Shown: piece by piece, positions 24,470 to 31,764 of the stretch | How the letters are laid out: each line of letters begins with the position of its first letter | How positions within the stretch are numbered: the stretch's first letter is position 1 | From: Mucilaginibacter ginkgonis | GTDB taxonomy: Bacteria > Bacteroidota > Bacteroidia > Sphingobacteriales > Sphingobacteriaceae | Direction of reading: 5' to 3' | Length of the DNA stretch: 64,000 nucleotides | Assembly: GCF_009754905.2 (NCBI RefSeq) | Contig: NZ_CP066775.1 | Coordinates: 2,976,001-3,040,000 of the forward strand | The notes under the pieces: model-generated | What the model was told of the DNA's origin: nothing | The model's input: only the letters and a program-made list of their open reading frames with translations | Databases searched by the model: none | Position numbers and translations under genes: made by a program

Positions 24470-25753
24470 ATGAAAAAACTTCTACTTCCGCTGGCGTTAG
24501 TTCTCGGCCAGGCGGCTTTCGCTCAAAAAACATATATCCACTGTGGTAGACTGATAGATGGCATTGCCAACGCGGCACAACAGGAAATGACGATTGTAGT
24601 TGATGGCAGCAAAATTTCCGCAATTCAAAAAGGGTACACCAACGGCACAGCGGGCGACCGCGTTATCGAGTTAAAAGATAAAACTGTAATGCCCGGCCTG
24701 ATAGATTGCCACGTACACCTGGAAAGTCAGGGCAGTAAAACCTCCGCTATAGATCGTTTCCGTTTAACAGATGCAGATGTTGCCTACAAAGCCGAAGGTT
24801 ATGCTAAAACCACGCTTATGGCAGGTTTTACTACCGTGCGCGATTGCGGTGGCAGCGGGGTGAACATCAGTTTACGCAAGGCAATTGCCCAGGGAATGGT
24901 AGACGGTCCGCGGATTTATACCGCAGGCAGGGCCATATCTGCAAGCGGCGGCCACATGGACGATTCTGACGGTTTCCGTGATGATGTTTTTGAGCACCGC
25001 CCCGGGCCGGATGAGGGCATTGCCGATGGAAAAGATGAACTTGTAAAAGCGGTGCGCTTGCAATTTAAGCGCGGGTCTAACCTGATTAAGATCGCCTCGA
25101 CAGGCGGGGTGTTAGACCTGAGCGAAGATGGCGCCGGGGCGCAATTCACCGTAGAAGAAATTAAAGCCGTAGTGGAGACCGCAAAAGATTATGGTATGCG
25201 GGTGGCCTGCCACGCGCATGGTGCCGAGGGTATCCGTCGGGCCATACTAGGCGGCGTTACCTCTATTGAGCACGGCACTTTTATGGACGACGAAGACATG
25301 TCGCTGGCGAAAAAGGCGGGCACTTATTATGTGCCGACTATTATAGCCGGACGCTCTGTTGTCGACTCGGCCAAGATCAAAGGTTTCTTTCCGCCGGTTA
25401 TAGCGCGAAAGGCCATGGAAGTTGGGCCGCAAATACAAAAAACCTTTGGCAAGGCTTATAAATATGGGGTTAAGATCGCTTTCGGTACAGATGCGGGGGT
25501 ATACGCGCATGGAAAAAATTGGATGGAGTTTGGCTACATGGTAGAAGCAGGTATGCCGCCAATGGACGCGATCAAGTCCGCTACCAAAAGCGCCGCCGAT
25601 CTGTTAGGCATAACCGCGGTCACCGGCAGTGTTTCAGTTGGCAAGTTCGCGGATATTGTAGCGATTGACGGCGATCCGTTGACCGACATTAGCGCTATGG
25701 GCAAAATGGCATTTGTGATGAAAGAAGGCAAAGTTTATAAAGGCCAACGATAA
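24470..25753 (+). CDS. Secreted metal-dependent amidohydrolase (prolidase/imidazolonepropionase-like)
   Basis: 427 residues with a signal peptide (MKKLLLPLALVLGQAAFAQ). Amidohydrolase fold: metal ligands in LIDCHVHLE, a likely carboxylated Lys in NLIKIASTGG, CHAHG, SIEHGTFMDD, and the catalytic Asp in FGTDAGVYAHG. Family members hydrolyse Xaa-Pro or acyl-Lys/Arg dipeptides or related amides in the periplasm. Substrate unknown. Divergent from the NTF2-like gene, which is also secreted. Confidence 0.88.
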   Translation: MKKLLLPLALVLGQAAFAQKTYIHCGRLIDGIANAAQQEMTIVVDGSKISAIQKGYTNGTAGDRVIELKDKTVMPGLIDCHVHLESQGSKTSAIDRFRLTDADVAYKAEGYAKTTLMAGFTTVRDCGGSGVNISLRKAIAQGMVDGPRIYTAGRAISASGGHMDDSDGFRDDVFEHRPGPDEGIADGKDELVKAVRLQFKRGSNLIKIASTGGVLDLSEDGAGAQFTVEEIKAVVETAKDYGMRVACHAHGAEGIRRAILGGVTSIEHGTFMDDEDMSLAKKAGTYYVPTIIAGRSVVDSAKIKGFFPPVIARKAMEVGPQIQKTFGKAYKYGVKIAFGTDAGVYAHGKNWMEFGYMVEAGMPPMDAIKSATKSAADLLGITAVTGSVSVGKFADIVAIDGDPLTDISAMGKMAFVMKEGKVYKGQR

Positions 25754-25779
25754 GCTGACCGGTGTACAAGCTGTTAGAG

Positions 25780-26361
25780 TTATTTCTCCAACAGATTATT
25801 GAGTTGCGCGTATTGCAGTAACATAATGGTTTTGGCATCGCATATCTCGCCTGCGGCGACCATTCGCAATGCGGCGTCAAATTGCATTTCAAGCACTTCG
25901 ATGTTTTCTTCCTCGTGCGAAACCCCGCCACCATCGCTCACTCTCATATGCGGTTTATATTCGGCGATGAAAAAGTGCAGTATCTCTGTGACAGACCCGG
26001 GCGACATATAAGCCTGAAAGATCTTTGTCACATTATTTATCCTGAAACCGGTTTCCTCTTCTGTTTCCCGCTTTATACAATCTTCGGGATTGTCATGGTC
26101 TAATAAACCGGCGCAGCATTCAATGAGGTAACCGCTTTCGTTGCCATTGATATACGTCGGCAGCCTGAACTGCTTTGTCAATACGACAGTTCCGAAATCC
26201 TTATTAAATAGCAGAATCACGGCGCCATTCCCACGGTCGTAAGCTTCGCGGCTTTGTTTGATGACGCTGCCATCTTTTTTAGTCAATTCAAAATTAACAC
26301 GCTTAAGTGTATACCAGTTGTCAGAAAGGATGTCGGTCGACAAAATGTTGATATTGCCCAT
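25780..26361 (-). CDS. nudK: GDP-mannose pyrophosphatase NudK-type Nudix hydrolase
   Basis: 193 residues from the ATG at 26361; a TTG at 26397 lies inside the promoter and is rejected. Close to E. coli NudK in layout: ILSDNWYTL near the start, REAYDRGNGA, ESGYLIECCAGLLD, and the Nudix box as the E-x7-REtEEETG segment (CIKRETEEETGF). Then AYMSPGSVTE. It hydrolyses GDP-mannose to GMP and mannose-1-P. Divergently arranged and overlapping in promoter space with the DeoR-type regulator. Confidence 0.88.
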   Translation of the reverse strand: MGNINILSTDILSDNWYTLKRVNFELTKKDGSVIKQSREAYDRGNGAVILLFNKDFGTVVLTKQFRLPTYINGNESGYLIECCAGLLDHDNPEDCIKRETEEETGFRINNVTKIFQAYMSPGSVTEILHFFIAEYKPHMRVSDGGGVSHEEENIEVLEMQFDAALRMVAAGEICDAKTIMLLQYAQLNNLLEK

Positions 26362-26363
26362 GA

Positions 26364-26392
26364 TTGAAAATGATTGGTTTTGTTTATATTTG
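26364..26392 (+). promoter_or_regulatory. Promoter of the DeoR-type regulator
   Basis: TTG (26364-26366), an 18-nt spacer and TATATTTG (26385-26392), with the ATG at 26412. Confidence 0.65.
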
Positions 26393-26394
26393 AC

Positions 26395-26423
26395 CAAAAG
26401 TAGTCATTTGCATGAGTTATCAA
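26395..26423 (-). promoter_or_regulatory. Promoter of nudK, face to face with the regulator promoter
   Basis: On the minus strand TTG (26423-26421), an 18-nt spacer and TACTTTTG (26402-26395). Its -7 box is 2 bp from the opposing one. Confidence 0.6.
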
Positions 26424-27164
26424 AAAAGGCGGCAAAAAATATTGGCCCTGCTGGATGAAGTAGAAGAAGCCGACATTGCGTTTCTTAGAGAAAAACTATC
26501 GGTCTCTGAAATAACCATTCGCCGTGATCTAAAACTGATGGCGCAAGATGGTCTGCTTTACCGCACACATGGCGGTGCCACTATGACAGATCCGCTGCTG
26601 AGCGTCAAATCCTTTAAAGGAAAGTCAGCAACAAACGTCGCTGCTAAAGACGCCATTTGCCGCAGAGCCGCTGAGGAGATTGTCGACGGCGATATCATCT
26701 TTATGGATTGCGGCAGCTCTGTTTTCAGGCTCTGTCAATTCATCAAGCAAAAGAAAATTAAAGTGATCACCAACTCTTTACCGGTGGTGACCGAACTTCA
26801 TGGCACACAGGTAGCCATAAATCTTATTGGCGGCGAGGTTGACACTGACCGGCAAGCCATACACGGCATAATTGCCCAAGAACATATTAAGCGCTACCGT
26901 GCTACAAAAGCATTTTTAGGTGTGGATGGAGTTTCCGTTAATGGCCTTTTTGCCCAATCAGAAAAAGAAGCAGCAAACACGCTTGCCATGATGAGTCAAA
27001 GTAAGCGCAACTATATGTTATGCGATGAAACCAAAATCGGCAAGGAAACCTATTTAAAATTCGCGGGATTGGAATCGATTAACGTAATAATCACCAATGC
27101 GGATGATGAAAAGCTAAAGGAGTTTAGCAAATCGGGGGTGGAACTAATAAAAGTGAAATCTTAA
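26412..27164 (+). CDS. DeoR/GlpR-family transcriptional regulator
   Basis: 250 residues. N-terminal DeoR helix-turn-helix (ADIAFLREKLSVSEITIRRDLKLMAQDGLLYRTHGGA), then the sugar-phosphate-sensing domain (IFMDCGSSVFRL, ITNSLPVV, FLGVDGVS, LCDETKIG). Typically represses sugar-utilisation genes and is released by a phosphosugar. With overlapping divergent promoters it plausibly controls nudK and itself. Its 3' end overlaps cdaA by 4 bp. Confidence 0.93.
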   Translation: MSYQKRRQKILALLDEVEEADIAFLREKLSVSEITIRRDLKLMAQDGLLYRTHGGATMTDPLLSVKSFKGKSATNVAAKDAICRRAAEEIVDGDIIFMDCGSSVFRLCQFIKQKKIKVITNSLPVVTELHGTQVAINLIGGEVDTDRQAIHGIIAQEHIKRYRATKAFLGVDGVSVNGLFAQSEKEAANTLAMMSQSKRNYMLCDETKIGKETYLKFAGLESINVIITNADDEKLKEFSKSGVELIKVKS

Positions 27165-27952
27165 AAATCCCTGTTTAAAGCCTTCTCTAAATCGTCAAAA
27201 CTAATGTTCATTCGTACCCGTCCTTGTTTGGCATAGGCCAGTTGTCCGGTTTCTTCAGAGATAATGATCGCAGTAGCGTCATTAGCTTCGGTAACACCTA
27301 TGCCTGCGCGGTGTCGGAGACCAAATTGTGCCGGCAGATCAGTGTTATCTGTCAAAGGCAGGATACAGCTGGCAGACTTGATCTTGTTGTCTGCTATCAC
27401 AACGGCGCCGTCATGCAGCGGACTTGTTTTCTGGAATATGCTTTCGATCAGCCGTTTGGAAATTTTAGCTTCCATCACTTCGCAGCTGTTTTGGTAAAAC
27501 TGCTCGTCGTAAAATTTAGCGAAAACGATCAATGCGCCGGTACGGGTTTCCTTTAAACTTTTGCAGGCATCTATAACGGGTTTTATTCGTGCCAGGTTAT
27601 TACGCTCGCTGTCGGCTTTTCCAAAAAAATATTGCCACCACGCTTTGTTGCGCTGCAGTGATGCATTCTTACCCACCAGCAACAAAAACCGTCTTATCTC
27701 CTGCTGAAAAAGCACGATTATGGCGATGATACCAACGTTCTTGATATTGTCGAATATGCCGGCCAGGAGCGGCATCTTCTTAGCCGGCGTGATGCTGTAT
27801 AAAAGCCAGATAATAGCCAGGCCAATGAATATGTTGGCAGCAATTGTACCCCTAATGAGGTTGTACAACTGGTAAATGATAATGGCCACCAGTATAATGT
27901 CCAGCGCGCTGAAGATGGTAAATTTAGGCAGGCCGAAGCTACTTAGGTTCAT
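27161..27952 (-). CDS. cdaA: Diadenylate cyclase CdaA
   Basis: 263 residues from the ATG at 27952 (a TTG at 27961 is possible). Three N-terminal membrane helices are followed by the DAC domain with catalytic DGAVVI and RHRAGIGVTE motifs. Makes c-di-AMP, which controls osmolyte and potassium balance and envelope stress. No cdaR or glmM is adjacent, as is usual outside Firmicutes. Single gene, convergent with the DeoR regulator. Confidence 0.94.
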   Translation of the reverse strand: MNLSSFGLPKFTIFSALDIILVAIIIYQLYNLIRGTIAANIFIGLAIIWLLYSITPAKKMPLLAGIFDNIKNVGIIAIIVLFQQEIRRFLLLVGKNASLQRNKAWWQYFFGKADSERNNLARIKPVIDACKSLKETRTGALIVFAKFYDEQFYQNSCEVMEAKISKRLIESIFQKTSPLHDGAVVIADNKIKSASCILPLTDNTDLPAQFGLRHRAGIGVTEANDATAIIISEETGQLAYAKQGRVRMNISFDDLEKALNRDF

Positions 27953-28042
27953 TAGCGGCAAGGTAAGAAATTTTGTTTACCCTGTGGTTTGGTAAAACAT
28001 CCCGCCGCCGGCGATGTTTAATCCTTACAAACCGATGTAACC

Positions 28043-28303
28043 ATGTCAATAGAACAAACCACCGAATTTAAACTTGAATACTCAGGCCAGGAACTTTCAT
28101 CTACAGTAACCCGCGAAGGCAACATTTTTCATTTACATGTAGATAATAATATTGATGCCGACCTTGAATTAAAAGAAGACGGCTCATTGGTTCAGATATC
28201 GGGCCCCGAATTGCCGTTATCAAGTGTGGACTACATTCGCAAACGTGTGTTGGGCCATGATGCTACCGGCAGTTCGTTGAATAACGATCAGCCGTCAGCT
28301 TAA
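28043..28303 (+). CDS. Small hypothetical protein
   Basis: 86 residues, soluble, acidic, with two beta-hairpin-like stretches (FKLEYSGQELSSTVTREGNIFHLHV and ADLELKEDGSLVQISG). No motif I recognise. Divergent from cdaA and overlapping the recO stop by 9 bp. Coding is supported by clean frame and composition, not by family knowledge. Confidence 0.6.
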   Translation: MSIEQTTEFKLEYSGQELSSTVTREGNIFHLHVDNNIDADLELKEDGSLVQISGPELPLSSVDYIRKRVLGHDATGSSLNNDQPSA

Positions 28304-29020
28304 TATTTCTTCGAGTACAGAGTTCGATTTGATGTTGCCGAAACCCTCAACGTGCAGGCTGTAATAATCGAGCAAACGGTTGAGCAGGTATCTGCGCTCA
28401 TCGTTACCTAGTTTAATTTCTGAGAGGTGCTCGTACCCTGCAGCAAGCAGATCATAAAAGTGCCGCGCATGTTCTGCGGGGAGGAACGGCCCGTCGGGTT
28501 TATTGCCGGAAAATACGCCATTGATCATGTCAAAGTAGGCGATGGATTTTTCGCCCGGTAAACTATGCGGATAAAATCCAAGGTAACGGCTTAGCCGTAT
28601 CAGGAAAACCAGGTGAAAATTGTTAAGGCCATCTTCGCGGTGGTCTAATAGTTCTATCGAGTTAAATACAAAATGAAACAGGTGCTCATCCGGCGATTGC
28701 TGCTTTACTGCCTTGTACAGCACTTCATTTAAAAATAGCGCAATGCTGCTTTTAACAATATCGTAAGGGATGGTCTGCAACAGCGGGCTGCTTTTGATCT
28801 CTTTAATACGCTGTACACCGCCGCCGGTTTTGTGATATACCACCAGGTCTAGCAGATGCAAAGGCTGCAGCATATTGCGGGTCACTTTTGCCTTTGGCTT
28901 GCGAACGCCGTTTATGATGTATGATTGTATGCCAAACTTTTCTGTAAACAACTGCACTATGACGCTGGCTTCCTGGTAGTCTGTGACCTTGAAAACTATG
29001 CCGCGTGTTTTGTGGAGCAT
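28295..29020 (-). CDS. recO: DNA repair protein RecO
   Basis: 241 residues. N-terminal OB fold (RGIVFKVTDYQEASVIVQLFTEKFG) and a C-terminal helical domain including LVFLIRLSRYLGFYP. Loads RecA with RecR on SSB-coated gaps. The zinc cysteines seen in some RecO proteins are absent, as is common in Bacteroidota. One base separates it from the upstream dgkA-like stop, so the two form an operon. Confidence 0.93.
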   Translation of the reverse strand: MLHKTRGIVFKVTDYQEASVIVQLFTEKFGIQSYIINGVRKPKAKVTRNMLQPLHLLDLVVYHKTGGGVQRIKEIKSSPLLQTIPYDIVKSSIALFLNEVLYKAVKQQSPDEHLFHFVFNSIELLDHREDGLNNFHLVFLIRLSRYLGFYPHSLPGEKSIAYFDMINGVFSGNKPDGPFLPAEHARHFYDLLAAGYEHLSEIKLGNDERRYLLNRLLDYYSLHVEGFGNIKSNSVLEEILS

Positions 29021-29021
29021 A

Positions 29022-29366
29022 TTACAGTTTAGGGATAAAGATTATACCTGCTACAATCACAGCAAAGATGGCAGTAACCAGTACCGCCCCGGCAGAGATA
29101 TCTTTAATGTGGCCTGCCTTAACATTGTATCCAGGCGAAACCATGTCGGTAAGGATTTCAATCGAAGTATTTAGCAGTTCTGTGATCAATACAACAGCAA
29201 TGCAAGCGGCTATCCAGCACCACTCTGATGGTGAAATATGAAAGTATATGCCTAGAGCAACTGCAACTATGGTAGCAAAAGTGTGCACCCTGAAGTTGAC
29301 CTGGGTAGTAAAGGCATATTTAAGGCCGTTGAAAGCGAAAGTAAATCCTTTGAGAAATTTCTTCAT
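29022..29366 (-). CDS. Diacylglycerol kinase family protein (prokaryotic DgkA/undecaprenol kinase type)
   Basis: 114 residues from the ATG at 29366. Three membrane helices with FKGFTFAFNGLKYAFTTQVNFRVH and the catalytic region ELLNTSIEILTDMV. Phosphorylates diacylglycerol or undecaprenol in the inner membrane; the specificity cannot be decided by eye, so no symbol is given. Cotranscribed with recO. Confidence 0.88.
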   Translation of the reverse strand: MKKFLKGFTFAFNGLKYAFTTQVNFRVHTFATIVAVALGIYFHISPSEWCWIAACIAVVLITELLNTSIEILTDMVSPGYNVKAGHIKDISAGAVLVTAIFAVIVAGIIFIPKL

Positions 29367-29423
29367 CAGCGTCAAAAATAATTCTTTATTTACTCATTTT
29401 TGTTAGCATTAAATCGTCTGATT

Positions 29424-30200
29424 ATGGATCTCAAATTAACCGGCAAAGTTGCTATTGTACTGGCTGCCAGTAAAGGCTTAGGCAAAGCAACTGCATTGGC
29501 TTTCGCTAATGAAGGTGCAGAAGTTGTCATCAGCTCGCGCAATAAAGAACAATTAGACAGCGCCGCTAAAGAGATCAAGCAGGCAACCCGCCGTACCGTC
29601 CACAGTATTGTGGCGGATGTATCCAAACCAGAAGAAATTGGCGTATTGATAAAACAGGCTGCAGATCAATTTGGCCGCATAGACATTTTGATCAATAACA
29701 CCGGCGGCCCGCCGTTCGACAAGTTTGAAAACTTTAGCGACGAGCAATGGCGCAAAGCATTCGATGATATTTTGCTGGCTTTCGCGCGCAACTGCCGCCT
29801 GGTTTTACCGCATATGAAGCAGGCAGGCAGCGGGCGTATCATCAACATTGTAAGCGGGTCGGCTAAATCTGTCCTGGCAAATTCTGTGCTGTCTACCAGT
29901 ATGCGATTGGGCATCATAGGTATGGCTAAGTTAATGGCAGACGAGTTTGGCCCATACAACATTACTGTGAATTGCGTTGGCCCGGGTTTGATCCTTACAG
30001 AGCGTATAAAAGATACATTACCGAAAGACAAAGATTACGACACCGCGCTTGCCGAAAAAGCCGCCGCAATACCGTTACGCCGTATCGGAAAGCCCGAAGA
30101 ATTTGCCGGCTTGCTGGCATTTCTGGCATCGGACCAGGCATCATACATTACCGGCCAAACCATACAGGTTGACGGCGGCGCCGGGCGGAATATTTATTAG
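29424..30200 (+). CDS. Atypical short-chain dehydrogenase/reductase lacking YxxxK
   Basis: 258 residues from the ATG at 29424 (TTG at 29400 rejected). The Rossmann motif ASKGLGKATA and the NNTGGPP motif are good, as is GQTIQVDGG at the C-terminus. At the catalytic position, however, the segment reads STSMR where classical SDRs have YxxxK, so Tyr and Lys are replaced by Ser and Arg. The NNxGGPP subfamily commonly carries this change, so it is a real protein, but its chemistry is uncertain. Confidence 0.85.
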   Translation: MDLKLTGKVAIVLAASKGLGKATALAFANEGAEVVISSRNKEQLDSAAKEIKQATRRTVHSIVADVSKPEEIGVLIKQAADQFGRIDILINNTGGPPFDKFENFSDEQWRKAFDDILLAFARNCRLVLPHMKQAGSGRIINIVSGSAKSVLANSVLSTSMRLGIIGMAKLMADEFGPYNITVNCVGPGLILTERIKDTLPKDKDYDTALAEKAAAIPLRRIGKPEEFAGLLAFLASDQASYITGQTIQVDGGAGRNIY

Positions 30201-30428
30201 CGCTGCCGCGAACATAGGTGTAAACCGCGTTATTACCCGGGGGTGGCGATGGCCAGGGGGGCGGGCATACATTATGTTAAGCCATTTTTGGGAAACATCA
30301 TAAATGGCTGATTTTATGGAATTTACAAATCTACCGATTTTGTAAATAGGTATCCCTAGCCACATAAGAGCCATTATTGCCCCTTCATCGCCATAGCATC
30401 GCCACCCCATCGCCATACCGGTTTCACG
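30201..30428. other. Intergenic region with inverted repeats
   Basis: 228 bp without a clear gene. ATTTACAAA (30321-30329) and TTTGTAAAT (30339-30347) form a perfect 9-bp stem, and GGGGTGGCGATGG near the left end recurs inverted near the right end (about 30397-30416). Confidence 0.5.
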
Positions 30429-31034
30429 ATGGCAATTGCAGGCTGCCCCGAACTTAAAACAATATTATATTTGATGGTGGCAGACCCAAACGATCATATT
30501 GACAGAAAAGTCAGGCGTATCCGCTCTTGGTACAATGCCTTGTTTACCGTTGGCTGGTCTGTGTTATGCCTTTATCCCGTCGGCATGTTTTCATGGCAAT
30601 TTCTTAAGCCGACCATGCTTTATTGTTTTATAGGTGCATGCATAATCTGCTTTTTTCTACCGGGAAAATTTATCGACAAGCTCAGCCTCAGCAGCAGGGC
30701 ATCTTTCTACAAAAAGCTAAAAGTGGATTGGGTTAACGCGCTTACGCAAAACGGAAGCGTAGTCAACAGGCGCATTAAAACAATTCGACCTAATTACCAG
30801 TCGGTAAAACCCGGCACCAAAGCCATCAAAAGACTAATTGCTCAAACGTATATGTTCGAGAAATTCCATCTGGGGCTGTCTATTTATTTCTTTTTACTGG
30901 CAGTTTATGCCGGTTGCCATGGTTTGTGGTTTTGGGCGGTTACCCTGCTTGTTGCGAACATCATTTACAATGTCTTACCAAACCTTTTGCAACAGTATAT
31001 CAGGTTGAGGTTGACGAAAGTAGCTGACAGATAA
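30429..31034 (+). CDS. Membrane protein with CrtO-like (glycosyl carotenoid acyltransferase family) C-terminus
   Basis: 201 residues from the ATG at 30429, or 186 from the ATG at 30474; the latter abuts a TATATTTG sequence, so the start is unsure. Four hydrophobic segments. The C-terminal NIIYNVLPNLLQQYIRLRL resembles the N-x-YP-x3-QRYNR-x-R signature of staphylococcal CrtO-type acyltransferases. That is a resemblance, not proof. It is not linked to the carotenoid operon 22 kb away. Confidence 0.55.
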   Translation: MAIAGCPELKTILYLMVADPNDHIDRKVRRIRSWYNALFTVGWSVLCLYPVGMFSWQFLKPTMLYCFIGACIICFFLPGKFIDKLSLSSRASFYKKLKVDWVNALTQNGSVVNRRIKTIRPNYQSVKPGTKAIKRLIAQTYMFEKFHLGLSIYFFLLAVYAGCHGLWFWAVTLLVANIIYNVLPNLLQQYIRLRLTKVADR

Positions 31035-31044
31035 TCACGGCTGA

Positions 31045-31653
31045 CTAATGATATATCCACAATAATACCGGTGTGGTTTGTTTGCGCAGCAACGCGTCAA
31101 CTTTGATCATGGTATTATTAGAAATTGCAGGGCAGCCCCAACCTTCAGGTGTGCCATTTGGATAAGGCTCTGCATCAGAAACCTGATTCCATGAATGAAA
31201 TACCACCTGCCGCCTCATGGCATTTTTGTTCGACGTCTCCAGCCCGGAAAGTAAATATTTTATGTGTACACCCCATTGACTGTAAGCGCGGGCGCCGATC
31301 TTGTATTTTCCCAAAGCCGTACAGTGGCTGTTTGGTGCATCACTAAAAGCTGGTTTGTCTTTTGACCACATGCCCGACCATGGCCCCGAACCGCAGCCGT
31401 GACTTACTAGTCCGGTAAATAATGTGTCGTTCTTAGCGAAATCCCAAACTACAAATCGTTTCATACCAGATGGCAGGCCCATATCCGCTAACAGGCAATA
31501 TTTGTTATTAAGATGATGTTTACGGTTGTATCTTGATACTTCAAGCGCCTTTGATCTGGTTTTCCTGATATCCAGGTGCGGCCGCTCTGCACCTGATGAG
31601 ACCACATGGACGACGATGAAAATGAGTGAGATGACGATAGATCTTAGCTGCAT
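31045..31653 (-). CDS. Secreted murein L,D-transpeptidase catalytic domain protein (YkuD_2 type)
   Basis: 202 residues with a signal peptide ending near SSGAE. The catalytic region contains the His in VVFHSWNQV and the Cys in GWGCPAIS, with SHGCGSGP earlier, matching the L,D-transpeptidase-like family. Expected to act on peptidoglycan tetrapeptides in the periplasm, either cross-linking or trimming. Stand-alone gene, convergent with the membrane protein upstream. Confidence 0.85.
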   Translation of the reverse strand: MQLRSIVISLIFIVVHVVSSGAERPHLDIRKTRSKALEVSRYNRKHHLNNKYCLLADMGLPSGMKRFVVWDFAKNDTLFTGLVSHGCGSGPWSGMWSKDKPAFSDAPNSHCTALGKYKIGARAYSQWGVHIKYLLSGLETSNKNAMRRQVVFHSWNQVSDAEPYPNGTPEGWGCPAISNNTMIKVDALLRKQTTPVLLWIYH

Positions 31654-31728
31654 ACATCGTAAATATAATCAAACAGCAATATTGAATTCTAAAGATATTC
31701 CACACTCGTCTATTAGTTAAAATTTGCC

Positions 31729-31736
31729 TATTTTTG
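31729..31736 (+). promoter_or_regulatory. -7 box upstream of ileS operon
   Basis: TATTTTTG fits TAnnTTTG and lies 28 nt before the ileS ATG. No convincing -33 TTG at standard spacing. Confidence 0.45.
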
Positions 31737-31764
31737 CACTCCTAAAATTGGGGCTAACTTATTA

